From Ursus arctos (Eukaryota > Chordata > Mammalia > Carnivora > Ursidae): a stretch of DNA of 64,000 bases. The notes below the pieces were generated by a model that was not told where the DNA came from, made no database searches, and worked only from the letters and a program-made list of their open reading frames with translations. Below, in pieces: positions 35,693-47,793 of this stretch (positions within the stretch are counted from its first letter, which is position 1; each line of letters starts with the position of its first letter). The translations under genes were made by a program, and so were the position numbers. The stretch is from positions 14,161,848 through 14,225,847 of the forward strand of contig NW_026622986.1 of the NCBI RefSeq assembly GCF_023065955.2, read 5' to 3'.

Positions 35693-36457
35693 CAATGGAA
35701 TGTTACTCAGCCATCAAAAAAATGAAATTGTACCATTTGCCGTGATGTGGATGGTACTAGAGGGTATTATGCTAAGTGAAATGATTCAATCAGAGAAAGA
35801 GAATTATCATTTGAGTTCACTGGTATGTAGAATTTAAGAAACAAAACAGAGGAGCCTAAGGGAAGGGAGGAAAAAATAAAAGCAGATGAAATCGGAGCAG
35901 GAGACAAATCATAAGAAACTCTCAATCATAGGAAACAAACGGAGGGTTGCTGGAGGGGAGGAGGGTGGGAGGATAGGGTAACTGGATGATGGACATGAAG
36001 GAGGGCACCTGATGTAATCAGGACAGGGTGTTATGTAAACTGATGAATCCCTGAACTCTTCCTCTGAAACTAATAATACACCATAGGTTGATGAATTGAA
36101 TTTAAATTAAACAATAATACAAAATAAGAATATAGAAGCCAAACCAAGATAACTTTTGAGGTGATTAAACAATGACACAGAGAGGTTTTTAGATACTAAA
36201 ATATTGGCTTGAAGGAAAGAACACTATTAAAAGGAAAGATTACCAAAGAACAAAGATATCTTGCAGAAACTATTCAAGGTGGACGATGAAAAGTGCAGTT
36301 GCTATTGTTAAGGGAACTATTGTTGCTATTTAAGGAATCTAATTAAAGTGTAAGTATAATATTTTGGCAAGAATTTGTATTTAGGTTTTAATAAAGTAAA
36401 ATGATAGTTAAATCAATTAATTAATGGTTAAAATGATCTGAAATATTACAGTCTTAC

Positions 36458-36570
36458 CTAGTAATCTCTTTTTCTAATTGACCATTTTTCTTCACTTCTT
36501 GATCCAAACAATATTCCAGAGATTGTTTTAACTCAATAAATTTCTTCATCTCTCCCCTTTTATCATCACA
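36458..36570 (-). CDS. ANKRD26: ANKRD26 exon 11
   Basis: This 113-base exon follows TTCAAAG in phase 0. It reads CDDKRGEMKKFIELKQSLEY, then CLDQEVKKNGQLEKEIT plus two bases, and has the donor ACTAG|GTAAGA. It corresponds to the human segment ending in EKEITG. The leftover AG joins the first base of exon 12 to give arginine where human has glycine. The frame is open. The acceptor has only a modest pyrimidine tract. Confidence 0.82.
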
Positions 36571-37802
36571 CTTTGAAAAAAATTTTAAAGAAAATTATTT
36601 TTAAAAATCTAGATACTCATTCTTCTTTCATAAAATATTATTCCTCATGAATTCATGACTAAGACATGTGTAGACAGTTTCATAAACTACATTTTATAAA
36701 TTTTATAAATTAAAATTTATAATTTTATGTTTTATCATTATATAAACGGTTTATAATTAAATTTAATTTTAAATGTATATAATGTAGTTTAAAATTTATA
36801 ATTTTAAATTTTATCTAATGTAGTTTTACAAACCTGATGCCAATAAAAACAAATTTCAAATGTAAGGAACTTTCTTCAAACAGCTTAAACTGATTTTACA
36901 CTGTCATCATTATTTTTTCTAGAATTTAAATTGCCAAAATTTACTTGTGAAATACAGAGGTTCTTACCCATATTCATACTAAGTGTTAATGAAAACATTT
37001 TAAAAGTGGCTATACTTACATTTTACTTTCTGACGATACCCTAGAAGCATTTTCATCCATAGCTTAAGATACTCTGCGTTCTGTGAGATCACACCTTTTT
37101 AAGATAACCTCTGAAAAATTCCCATGCAGTCCCCATTACAGTTTTGATGATCATCTGACTTTAGGATGAGATACTCTCATTCTCTGCAAGCATTTCAAGC
37201 ATTCTCTGCAAAATTTCAATTTCTTCTTTTCTATTAACTACTTTTCTCTTTAAATAAAGTTTAAGTCTTCTCGATATTATAGAAAAACTTTTGCTTAACT
37301 CCTGCAGCTTTTACTATCATCCTGCTTCTCCCCTTTCGCTGGCCTTGAACATACTTTATTTAATGTGTCCTTTCATCCACAGATTCAACTTTTCATCACT
37401 TTTCTTCTTTTCACTAAAATCTGAGCTTCCATCCTGGAATTCCACTAAAAAATTTTGAGGGTCATCAAGGATCTTTTTTTTAAAGTCCTTATCCACTTTA
37501 CTTCTCAGCAGCCCCTGAAAACAATGACCACACCCTCCCCTCTGCTCTTCTAATCCCATTTTATTTCTACATGACAGCAACCGCTAACATTTAGTCCCTG
37601 ACCCTTGCTCTTCCTCTCTTCAAATCCTCTCCAAGTTGTTTAAATCTCAAGGCTTCAAAACCGGATTCTCTAATCTACATTTCCAGCCTTGACCCCTGTA
37701 CTGAGGTCATTTGTCCTTTTGATCTTCCTTCTAGTTCCTCACAGACAATATTCAAAACCACACACTCAAAAACCGTTACCTGATGTGGACTACATCAGCT
37801 AG

Positions 37803-37970
37803 TTTTTTAAAAAAAATTATTTATTTGAAATAGAGAGAGAGTGCATGAATGGGGGAAGGAGCAGAGGGAGAGGGAGCAGGGAGCCCGGTGCAGGGCTCAA
37901 TCCCAAGACCCTGAGCTCATGGTCTGAGCTGAAAGCAGGAGCTTAACTGACTGAGCCACCAGGTGCCCCT
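37803..37970 (-). mobile_element. CAN-SINE, reverse orientation
   Basis: TTATTTATTTGAAATAGAGA to GCCACCAGGTGCCCCT. Confidence 0.88.
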
Positions 37971-39384
37971 AGACAGCTAATCTTCTACAGTTTATGTTGA
38001 CTCTTTTTGGTATTACTTCAAGTATATTGTTATTTTATCATCTCAGGGGGCACCCTTACCCTTAGGATGCTGACCACCATACTTTGTCTTGCTTTTCTTT
38101 TATGATGCAAAGGTTTTTCACAAGGGTCAGATTATCAACTTTTCGCCTTTGTTTTCTTTTGAATAATTTCCTATTCCATAGAGATTTGATCTTAGGGAAG
38201 TCTTCTGGAGTTCTTTTCAGACACATACTTGACTATATTGTTTGGACGCTTAAGTCAGCCTAGGGCGATATATCTCTTCTTCCCAATCCAGATTCTTCAC
38301 CTCAAAACTGTGTCCATCTAATATCTTAACCCAGGTAGTCTCTGGCCTGGGGATTCGTGAGCTAAATCCTTCTAGAGAAGTCAGGACTATGGACTGAGTT
38401 GGTTGAAAGCTAAGTTTTTGTTTCACAGGGTAGACCTTAAAGTGGCTAATAATTTTCTGTCATAACCCTAATTCATTTCCATTGGAATCTACAGAATAGC
38501 TATGGATATTCTTAAAAACCTGACAATATTTGATACCTTCCTTAATAGATTTCTGTATGACACTGGAGGGGGACAAACCCTGGCATTCTCATTCACAGAA
38601 GACTCTTTATCAACATATTGTCATGTTACTTACGCTCAATGAAAAGCACAGTAATACAATGTGACTAATTTATATGAAATCTAGAAAAAAAATAATTTTC
38701 GATGTTTCCTAGGCCACGGAAAGGACCAGTCAACAGAATGTGCCAGTTCCCCTCATAGGTATAGCTGTATAATGAAATTTGAAAGTATGCAGCTTTTGTG
38801 ACTAAAAGAAACTAGTGGTAGGTGCATCTACCTCATTGTTCCAAGTTAGGACTCACAATGCAGTCCTCTCATCTTACATCATTGGTAGCCTCTCCTACAA
38901 AGGAGGGTGTAAATGGCACGAGAATCTGGTTCTGCTTGGTAAATAGTTATATGGTTTTCACTACGGATCAATAAGTTGGAATTGGGGATTGCACATTAAT
39001 TTTTTCTGAGATTCGATTGTTAAATCTCTGAAAGGCTGATTAATTCAAGTGAATGAAAAGAAATGAGCTCCAGAACTTGCAATGAATGCTAGGAGTACTG
39101 TTACTACGTAAGGCCCTGATTGAGCACTCATTTCTACTTTTTCACTGGCATCTCTTTTCCTTTTCAAAATCCAACAAAAGGAAAAATATATTCCTTTGAG
39201 AAAAACGTTTGCATAATGACCTAGTAGTCATTCTTGAAGAGGACAACAAATTACAAATTTTTGATTACAAATCACAACAAATTATCATTAAGGTAATCCA
39301 TCCTCAATTTCATTAAAGGGTTTAGATTACAAGAGAAAGTCAGAATTCAAGATCAAATTATTACTCAAAGTTTGGGAATTTTTA

Positions 39385-39515
39385 AACATATTGAAAAATA
39401 TTAGCAGGGACTCAGACACCTGTATACCAATAATCACGGCAGCATTACTAACAACAGCCAAAAGGTGGAAAAACCCAATTGCCCACTGACAGATCAACAA
39501 AATGTGGTAGGTATA
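39385..39515 (+). mobile_element. L1 3' fragment
   Basis: CAGCATTACTAACAACAGCC, AGGTGGAAAAACCCAATTGC and ACAGATCAACAAAATGTGG are typical of the L1 3' end. Confidence 0.75.
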
Positions 39516-39762
39516 AAATATTGCTTTTCTTAGACTATTCACAATCTTTTTTATTACAATCTTGCTATAAAAATTATTAATTTTTTAATTCAGTCAACTT
39601 CATCTATAAAGAGGAATTATACTACTAGTAGTCAGTAGCAAAAATATGAATAAACATTTTTATCAGTGAAAATTTTCATATTATCCAAAATATTCTTATA
39701 CACTACTACTAGAGAAATAAAAATTCCTTTTCGGTAGGACAGAAATTAAGAGACTGACTTAC

Positions 39763-39856
39763 CGAACTTGTACTTAACAGGTTTTCCTGAAGCTCTTCAA
39801 TTCCGCCCGCTTGCTTTTTGACTCTATCTTTTAACTCGGCATTTTCAACTTCAGGC
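39763..39856 (-). CDS. ANKRD26: ANKRD26 exon 10
   Basis: This 94-base exon follows ATTTTAG. Its first base completes a codon, then it reads PEVENAELKDRVKKQAGGI and EELQENLLSTSS. It ends in phase 0 at TTCG|GTAAGT, a consensus donor. The VKKQAG and LQ.NLLS motifs identify the ANKRD26 segment. It is open. Confidence 0.82.
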
Positions 39857-40185
39857 CTAAAATGTGTATTTTAAAATTATTCTCACACACAAATTTTAAA
39901 AGTACCGTATAATTTCTAAACAGACATCTGAAGATGTTACATAAATTCTTAAAAATTTAAAAAGTAGAAGATTTGGCAACTGTGCCATTTTCTGGTTTTG
40001 TAGTTAATGTGCAAAATTTAAAGATAATATGCAAAAATCATACATTTCAATAGAGCACAAAGCTGAAATTTTTATCTAGCTTAACAATGATGTATTTATT
40101 GTCATCACTGATATATTTCTCATACTACACTGCTTATCTGCTTTATAAATACTCAAGCTATTTTCTGTGCTGCTTTAAATTGTAC

Positions 40186-40256
40186 TTTTGAATGTGATCT
40201 TTTGACTTCTCAATACATCTTACAGCCTCTGCATGTCGATCTTGTGCTTCTTGCAA
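40186..40256 (-). CDS. ANKRD26: ANKRD26 exon 9 (short coiled-coil exon)
   Basis: This 71-base exon follows TTTTTTAG and encodes LQEAQDRHAEAVRCIEKSKD then HIQ plus two bases. The donor AAAA|GTACAA is weak, but it is the position that gives lysine with the first base of exon 10 and restores the human order HIQK then an acidic segment. The frame is open. Confidence 0.78.
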
Positions 40257-40317
40257 CTAAAAAAGAAAAGAAAGAAACACTTTTAACTATTGGCAATCTA
40301 CTATAAAACCACCATCA

Positions 40318-40600
40318 GCTATTTTTGTAAATAAAATGTTATTGGACACAACCACACTCTCCTCTACATACTGATTCATGACTACAGCAGAGTTGAGCTG
40401 CTGCAACAGAGACCTATGGCCTACAAAGCCTCAAATATTTACAGGGAGTCTGCTTCTCTCTCCCTCTGCCCTTCCCCACTGCTTGTTCTCTCTCTCTCTC
40501 TCAAATAAATAAATAAAATGTTAAAATAAAATATTTACAAACTCCTTACAGAAAAGTTTACTGACTTCTCTAGTGCTAAAACGTAACACTTTTCATGTTT
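40318..40600. mobile_element. hAT/Charlie-like DNA transposon fragment split by a SINE
   Basis: GTAAATAAAATGTTATTGGA, GCAGAGTTGAGCTGCTGC and CAGAGACCTATGGCCTACAA, continuing after the SINE with ACAGAAAAGTTTACTGAC. It resembles the common non-autonomous hAT class in mammals. It sits only about 60 bases from exon 9. Confidence 0.6.
40441..40531 (+). mobile_element. CAN-SINE, 5'-truncated
   Basis: CAGGGAGTCTGCTTCTCTCT to AAATAAATAAATAAAATG. AAATATTTACA is on both sides. Confidence 0.88.
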
Positions 40601-40825
40601 TTAAATTTTATTTTATCAGCTAAACCTACAAATGTACATATCGGTCAAAGGGGGAAAGACAGAAAATAACCTTATGGGAAACATTTCTATTTTTGTATTC
40701 CAAGCACCACATCAACTATAATTGTAAACATTCATGTATGTGAATGACCACGGCTATTCCAGTGATTATAGAAGCTAACATGCTGCTTTCAGTGACAACC
40801 AGGTATTTCACGGAATAGTATGAGA

Positions 40826-41080
40826 GGCAGTATCTTCGTAGGAACCAGAATGCCTACGGTCCGAATTCCCAACACCACTGGGTATTATTAGCTGTGTGAC
40901 CTGGAACAAATTACTTAAAATTTCTGTGTCTCAGTTTCTTCTTCTGTGAAATGAAGAAAATAATAGTATCTACCACACTGGGATGTTGGGAAGATTAAAT
41001 TAGGAAATATGCATGAACTCTTTAGAAGGGTATGTAGCACACACCAAATTCTAAGTGTCTGCAATTAGCATTATTATTGT
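40826..41080 (+). repeat. MIR ancient SINE
   Basis: AGCTGTGTGACCTGGAACAA, CTCAGTTTCTTCTTCTGTGA, AATAATAGTATCTACCACAC and AGATTAAATTAGG are the classic MIR order. Confidence 0.88.
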
Positions 41081-41572
41081 TGCTGCATGTTATGTTCTAA
41101 TCATATTTGATATTTTAGGCAGATGAGACCACAAAAGTGGTCTCATCTACAAGTTATACTGAATCGTTCTTCGTATCACTGAAAGTGGCAGCAAATGGGG
41201 AGCACGAGGCCCAGAATATATCCTCAGTACTTCAAAAAACTTGCACCAATTCCACCAGCCAACAGTACTTTTTTTCCACTTATAATTATTTTAACTTACT
41301 CCCTCTCTGTACTACTCAGTGGACAATGCTCATGGACTACAGTGCCAATAGTACCTCCTAGACTGAGTAATAAATAATTTACATGACCATCAGAGGCAAG
41401 GGAAAGCCCCTGATGTGGAAATAATGGACTCTTGCTAAATCAATGTTCCCAAATCATTTCATGTTTATATTGTTTATTTTAGCAACTGTTTAAGTTACAC
41501 TGCTTTAGCAAGTACTCTGATGAATAGATTAAGGCTACATGCTATATGGCATATCAGAAAAGCTGTCCCCAG

Positions 41573-41706
41573 GGGCGCCTGGCTGGCTCAGTCAGAAGAA
41601 CATGCAACTCTTGACCTTGGAGTCATGAGTTCAAGCCCCACATGGGTGTAGAAATTACATAAACAAACAAACTCTAAAAAAGGAAGGAAAAAAAGAAAGA
41701 AAAAAG
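41573..41706 (+). mobile_element. CAN-SINE, short variant
   Basis: GGGCGCCTGGCTGGCTCAGT to a purine-rich tail. GAAAAGCTGTCCCCAG is duplicated at both sides. Confidence 0.92.
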
Positions 41707-42369
41707 AAAAGCTGTCCCCAGAGCTTTATAGTTGGTAAAGTGTTAAAAGCTGTAAATCTCAGTTCTGCCTGCAAAATGAAGAAAAGCAAATTTAGGCTGT
41801 TTTTCCATAGTTGGGGGGGAGGGGGACAACCATTTGATTGAACACTTCTCCTCTGTCAGATTAAATGCTTTCAATTTTACATTTAATTGCTTAAAATACA
41901 TTTAGAAAATAAAAGCTTTGTTATGTCAATGTCTTCAATAAGAAATTATTGATATGGTATAAAGCACTTAATTTTATCCTAAAAACTGTTAAGTTAAAAT
42001 ATTTTCAATTTATACAAGGATAGGTACCATACATAACCCATATTTTCCCACTTAGATAAATGCATACTTAGACAAAATCATCTCTCATGAGAAAAATAAA
42101 AACAATGTAAAACGAAGGACTAAATTGTTCTGCACAGACTAAATGACAAGTGTGAAGAGAGTAAGGTCAGTGGGAATTAGAATAGTCGGAGAGAGCTCCA
42201 TGGAGAATGAGAGACTATGAGCCAGGTCTGAATAGTGTAGGATTAGGCAAGAGGAAGGGAACCTAAAAGGACAGAAAGGACAGCATGAGTAAAAGCCTGA
42301 GAGATGGTGAAATCACCCCAATTAACTCAGAGGATAAAATCTGATGGCAGGGAAATAAAAATGGATGTC

Positions 42370-42830
42370 CAGACAATAACTAAATGAACGCTCACAGCAG
42401 CATTATTAATGGCGAAAAAGTGCAAACAACCCAAAGGTGCATCAAGCGATGAATGAACAGGGTTTTAGCCCACAATGGAGCACGTTTGACAATAAAAAGA
42501 AATGGAGCACTGACATATGCTATAACACAGATGAACCCTGAAAACATTAAGTCAAAGAAGCTAGTCAAAAAGGACCGCACACTGTGTGATCCTCTTTATG
42601 TGAAATATTCAGAACAGGCAACTCTATAGAGGCCGGAAGTAGCTGGTGGTTGCCTGAGGCTCGGGGCAAGGGCTAAGGATTTCTTTTCAGGGTGATGAAA
42701 ATGTTCTACTTGATGGCAGTGACAGTTGCACAACTCTATGAATATATTCAGAAACCATGAACTATACATGTTAAATGGGTGAATTGTATGGTATGTGTAT
42801 TTTACCTCAATAAGGCTTTAAACAAATCTA
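42370..42830 (+). mobile_element. older L1 3' end
   Basis: CACAGCAGCATTATTAATGG, ACCCAAAGGTGCATCAAG and the end TTTACCTCAATAAGGC. Confidence 0.8.
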
Positions 42831-43140
42831 AAGGCAGGACCTAGATAATTTTCTTAATTCTCTCTTTGGGGTGTATATACTATACATGATCTGAATATTT
42901 CTATGCATTTACAATGTATCTGAAAGGAAACAAAAATGAAGGAAATGCCTAAGTTCAACTGGTTTGTGAAATGACTTTTCTGTACAAGTTATCCTGAAAT
43001 CAGTACAGATTCTCTATCCATTCATAAAAGTGAGGATGAGAAATAAGAATTCTCTGAAACATTCCATTAAACACTATCTTCTGATTTTATATGGCTCACC
43101 TCATCATGGCACCAGAGATATCATTAAAAAACAGTGTTTA

Positions 43141-43372
43141 GGGCACCTGGGTGGCTCAGTTGGTTAAGCATCCAACTCATGATTTCAGCTCAGGTCATGA
43201 TCTCATGGGTCACAGAATCAAGCTGGCATGGGGCTCTGCGCTGGTCAGGGAGTCTGCCTCAGATTCTCTCCCTCTCCCTCTCCTCTCCCCTTACTCAGGC
43301 ACACGTGTGCATGTGCATGTGCTCTCTCTCTCTCTCTCTCAAATAAATAAATAAATCTTTAAAAAAAAAAAA
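43141..43372 (+). mobile_element. CAN-SINE with an expanded CT/GT tract
   Basis: GGGCACCTGGGTGGCTCAGT head, GTGTGCATGTGCATGTG and (CT)n within, AAATAAATAAATAAATC tail. Confidence 0.92.
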
Positions 43373-43654
43373 CGGTTTGGAAGAAAAAAAAGTCCCTCAA
43401 TTTCTGTGAGGAATGATGCGTTAAGTCTCAACTTCCCTAAGCGTAAATAGTATAAGAAAAAATGTATAATACAAACAGCAGAATGAAAGTCAAAGTTTAA
43501 GAAATAAGTGCACTGCGAAGATACTAAAATTATACTAAATCAACTATAATGAAAATACAAAAGAAAGTGGTCCGTGGAAATCAGCATCCTAAAACATTTT
43601 ATATTATTTAATCAGCTACAGATTAACCATTAACATGTTCCATTTACTACATAC

Positions 43655-43807
43655 TTGACTTCTGATGTGACTTAATTTCTCCTTTAAATCCTGTGCCTCA
43701 TCTTCTAAATTAATATGACAACGTGATGTAACCTCTAGTGATGCCTCTGACATAGATTGTTTTTTTAGGGTATCAGCCAGTTCTAGTTGAAGCTGTGTCA
43801 TAGCTAC
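43655..43807 (-). CDS. ANKRD26: ANKRD26 exon 8 (coiled coil)
   Basis: This exon of 153 bases (51 codons) is in phase 0 at both ends. The acceptor is TTATTAG and the donor CAA|GTATGT. It reads VAMTQLQLELADTLKKQS, then MSEASLEVTSRCHINLEDEA, then QDLKEKLSHIRSQ, nearly the human sequence. The frame is intact. It lies downstream of the exon 7 stops, so it would be untranslated in a normally spliced transcript. Confidence 0.88.
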
Positions 43808-44189
43808 CTAATAAGACATTTCTGCTACTGATTTTATAAGTCATCTTACTCTTAAGTTGTGTTAATAATATGTAACTCTAACATACGTCCTTTGAAAAAT
43901 ATCGCCGCATATGTCAATTCACCTTCTTTTCCTAATATGTACACATTGCTGTTTACTGAATTTGGTTACAGACACAAAAAGGTGTTATCATCTTGCCCAG
44001 TCAGTATTATGTTACTTAGATAATTAATTCAGCCCCACTACCCATTCCTTGTTGATGAATTTGGAAAGCTTCCCAACCTACTGAAGTCTCAAAAAGAAAT
44101 GGGTATATGGGTGGGACTAGCAGTGGTAAATTCTACATTATGATATGTTTTCCCTCTTTTTTATTAGAGGCTTCAATTAATGTCAAAGT

Positions 44190-44345
44190 TCCTCACATAT
44201 TCAATCCTCTGCTCAAATCCTTCTAATAGATTACTATCTCGGGACAAAAGGGAAGTCATTCTAATGGCTTTCAAGGCCCTAGATAACCTGGCTTGCACCT
44301 CCCTCCCTGACCTCCATTTCTGCTACACAAGAATCCTGCCATCCC
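44190..44345. repeat. L2-like ancient LINE fragment
   Basis: CTCTGCTCAAATCCTTCTAA, AATGGCTTTCAAGGCCCTAG and ATAACCTGGCTTGCACC resemble the L2 3' region. Confidence 0.6.
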
Positions 44346-45072
44346 TCATTAATCTGAAAATGGAGATCCAATGCCAAATTAACGAATTACAGAGATATAG
44401 TTCTCTTTGTATTGGACAAACTTATGCCCAGATCATAGTAATTGTGCTCTGAAATGACCAAATTACGTGTAAAATTGCTTTAAAAAATTATAAATAGCAC
44501 TGGGAAGATTAAATCAAACACAGTTTTGCCAAAGCTCACCACAGTAGTCCCAAATTATGATTTAATGAAAAGTAAGTGCCTTCAAAGAGGTAAAAGGTCA
44601 TAAGAATACATGATTTCAGACTAAAACTTCAAATTTATGTAAGTAAAAATAAAGCTATGCCAACCTAAAATTTATAAAGAGCTACCAAAGGAAAAGTACT
44701 GAGATACAGCATCTCAGTTCATGTGGGAAGTCAGGAGTTAACTGTCAAGTTAATCCACTTAACTGAATCTCAATTTCAAAATGCCCATTTTAGGTATGTG
44801 CATTTCCATTTATCTGTTCATCATGGTATTAAAATGTGATGACAAAGATTAAAAGTATTATTTTAGCAGTATAAAACTAAATTATTAATATTAGCCTACT
44901 ATCTATCAGCAATTATAACTTAACCTCTTAAACTTTCATAGATGGCACAACAATTTTATTCAGATTAGAGCACTTCTCAAGTCTAATTTTTATTTGCTAG
45001 ATACAAGTTAACCCTGGCTTATAGTCTATATATTTTTTATATTCAACTAGATTCAAAATTCAGCCATAATCA

Positions 45073-45204
45073 TTCAGGTCATGATCTTGGGGTCCTGAGG
45101 AGGAGTTCTCCAATGTGGAGCCCTCTTGGGTTTCTTTCTTCCTCTCCCTTTGCCCCACCCCCATTCATGTGCAGGTGCACTCTTTCTCTCTAAAAAAGAA
45201 AATA
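45073..45204 (+). mobile_element. CAN-SINE fragment
   Basis: TTCAGGTCATGATCTTGGGG to CTCTTTCTCTCTAAAAAAG. The head is missing. Ends about 80 bases from the donor of exon 7. Confidence 0.82.
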
Positions 45205-45284
45205 ATGATAATAATAATCCATAATCAAATATTACTTTGAATTTTCTCTCAGGAAGCTTGAAAAATATTTATCTTTCTGGATAC

Positions 45285-46241
45285 TTCTCTTTCTACTTTC
45301 TCCTTTTCATACTAATAAATTCTTTTTTTTTAAAGATTAAATTCATTCATTAACTCTTCATTTCTTTCTTCCAACATAAGACCTTGTTTTTCACTTTCAG
45401 CCTGAAGTTTTTCTAGAATATCCTGAACCTGGTCTTGGATATTAATTACTATCTTTTCTTTACTGGCAGCTTTGTTGTAAGCATCATCTAGTTGCTGTTG
45501 AAGCAACGTATTTTCACTTTGTAGTTGAGATAATCTCTCTTCTAAGGATTCCTGCTGTCCAACGTATTTATTCACTTTATCTTGTTCATTTCGATGCTTG
45601 TGTTCAATTTCCTTTTTCTGACACTGTGTGTGACTTAGGTCTCCCTGTACACGTTCTAAAACCAAAGTTTCTTCTCTGAGGGCATCTCTTGGGTGACGGA
45701 GCTCAATTTCTAAAGTATTGAGTTGACCTTCACCTTTCGAAAGATTCTGAGAAGGCAGCTCATTGTTATCTTTCAGGTTAGACACATCGAAATTCAATTT
45801 CTCCTGCACAGGAACACATTCATCTTTTGCTCTCTGGAAAGGAAGTTCTAGGTCTCTCTTTGATGTCTGAATTTGATCACAATCCTGTATAGCACTAGCT
45901 AGTCTAGCTCGGCATGATTCAACTTTTGCATCCAGTCTTTCCTTATTTTCCTCCTTGCCCTCCGATTTTGACTTTAGCATTGTATTCTCAGCGGTCAGAG
46001 CATTAATCTGTCCACTATACAGGAATATTGTTTTTCTTAATGTTTCCTCGTTCAGTTTTATGGTCTTTCGAAGGCTGGCATTTTTCTCTTTTATAATTGC
46101 AATGTCTTCACAGTACTTCTTTTCCTTTTCCTGGTTTTGATTGTTTATAGTGCCTATTTCCAGTCTTAGCATGGCAAGTTGATCCTGACACCTGTGGTTT
46201 TTATGCAACAGACCTTTTTCTTTTCCATGACTATTAAAAAT
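45285..46241 (-). pseudogene. ANKRD26: ANKRD26 exon 7, large coiled-coil exon with two premature stops
   Basis: This 957-base exon (319 codons, phase 0 at both ends) follows CACTTAG and ends at AGAGAA|GTATCC. It encodes the CCDC144C-like coiled coil. Landmarks in order are KGLLHKNHRCQDQLAMLRLE, LNEETLRKT, SGQINALTAENTMLKSK, DVSNLKDNNELPSQNLSK, TLVLERVQGDLSHTQCQKKE, LSQLQSENTLLQQQLDDAYN and LQAESEKQGLMLEERNEELM. The frame is open until TAA at 45330-45332, where human has a leucine codon. A second stop, TAG, follows at 45312-45314, where human has glutamine. Both fall within the last 16 codons, and the exon length and phase are unchanged, so these are base substitutions and not shifts. Translation would end here and lose exons 8 onward. 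Confidence 0.85.
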
Positions 46242-47535
46242 CTAAGTGAAACAAAGGAGACTTTTAGCTGGAACTCAATAAAATGACATTATCATGATGT
46301 TCTCTGAAATTAAAGAATAACCTATGTTTATACAACGAACAGGTTGCAGTAAGTGGATATCCAACGGGAAAGAAATAAAGTTGGGTCCAAACCTCAAACT
46401 TTATACAAGCCTAAATTCCCAAAGGTTCAAAAATTTAATTGAAAAAAATGAATACATGAGAGGAAAAAAGAAACCACGACAAAATTTTTAAGAATCTCAC
46501 AATTGAAAGGCCTCTCTCTGATTTACAACAAACCCAGAAAGCTTGAAATAAAAGATTAATAAATCTGACGACACTAAACATTGAGTTTACAGTCTGATAT
46601 CTAACACAGCCACCCCACAGTAAAATCCTTAGCTCTGCATATGTTTGGACAGATTAAATTTCCTAAAATTCTTTTTTCCTGACAATATTCCACAGAATTC
46701 CAGTTTTCTAACATTTCCATAGTCAGTTATAAGAATTGCATCTACTAACAACCGACAAATCCAGGCACTGCACTATAAACACTTCTACATACTTCAATGA
46801 CCACTTTTAGTTATCATAATTCTAGAATGGAGAGGTTAAAAATAGTAAGTGAGCTGCAGGACTTTCCTCAGGTCTTCTTACTCCACTTCTAGTGCTCTTG
46901 CACCAAACTGCAGTTCTTCTCTAGTGGAAATCATCAATACAAAAGGAGCCTTATATTGCAAAATACTGGTGGTAAATAAGGTAAAATGTATACAGCTCTT
47001 AGAAAAATCATCAGATTATTTGCTGCTGCAATAAATTTTATTTCCTCTTCATGATGTTTAAAATGGTAAGAAATACAAAATGGGGGGAAATACACTGAGC
47101 TGTTTTATTAGGAATAAAATACTCATCAATTAATTATCATTAGCATATGATTGTTTCAAAAGCACCTTGTAATAAAATAGGATACCACTTGGAGCAAATT
47201 GCTACTTGTCTCAAAAGTAGGACACTAACATCCAAAAGAAAGTCTCTGAACAGGCTACACTTTTCCTCCTGTTCGTCAGTGGAAGCGTTAAGCTAAACTC
47301 TCTATTAATACAGAGGTGATGAAGTAACTGCCCCAAAACTGAAACATATGTTGTCAGTAGCAATAGTTTTGAGCTTATGGAAAGCTCATCAATTCTTATG
47401 GAAAATAATAAAAGCCTCTCCATTGGATGAGGACATTATGAATGTCACTATTTGACGCTTGCAGACAAATGCATTTAAATTGAGACTATTACTTTAGCCA
47501 CTGGACCAGAAATGTCACTGCCCCTTATGTCCCCC

Positions 47536-47537
<2 letters not shown>
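46242..47537. other. intron between exons 7 and 6
   Basis: No repeat or coding block recognised. AT-rich and stop-rich. Confidence 0.45.
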
Positions 47538-47571
<34 letters not shown>

Positions 47572-47592
47572 ATATATATATATATATATTTA

Positions 47593-47638
<46 letters not shown>

Positions 47639-47697
47639 TTTAAAAATCCTCTATACTTTCCATGATCTACACTGTTGGTTTTTAAAATATATATATA
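47538..47697. repeat. (GT)n and (AT)n microsatellite cluster
   Basis: GT run at 47538-47568, then AT runs at 47571-47590, 47601-47635 and 47686-47697. It lies about 100 bases downstream of exon 6 in transcript direction. Confidence 0.95.
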
Positions 47698-47793
47698 TGC
47701 ATAAATGGAGAAAAAATAGTAATTTCAGAAAATAAGATATGTATACATACAAATACATACACACATGTACTTCAAAATGACTAAAGAAAATAC

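Larger units (their letters stand above)
30045..36130 (+). mobile_element. L1 LINE copy B, nearly full length, inactive
   Basis: Starts with the L1 5' motif AAAAGATGGCAGAGGAGTAG and ends in an A-rich tail near 36115. AGAACCTATAAGCCA (about 30028) and AGAATATAGAAGCCA (about 36126) look like an aged target duplication. ORF1 remnant is at 30652-30834, the ORF2 endonuclease at 31614-31910, reverse transcriptase at 33318-33760, and a FADD-like motif read as FTDD near 33915. Frames are broken by a 2-base loss near 31900 and a 4-base gain near 32040, both identical to copy A. The centre (about 31220-35010) is almost identical to copy A. Confidence 0.9.
36571..39762. other. intron between exons 11 and 10, mostly unrecognised
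   Basis: 36660-36840 is an A/T low-complexity stretch. 37803-37970 is a SINE. 37100-37800 and 37980-39300 look like single-copy or very diverged sequence with no coding block that I can support. Confidence 0.45.

Noticed and set aside
35348..35837. ORFs with cysteine-valine and tyrosine-isoleucine runs
   Set aside because: They are translations of the (GT)n(AT)n microsatellite in the L1 tail. The same applies to 47538-47735.
37356..37580. A 74-codon minus-strand ORF with some charged residues
   Set aside because: It has no ANKRD26 similarity, no splice-phase support and no recognisable domain.
45368..45390. A possible internal donor in exon 7 (CAAG|GTCTTA) upstream of the stops
   Set aside because: Poor consensus and phase 1, so it would not join exon 8 in frame.
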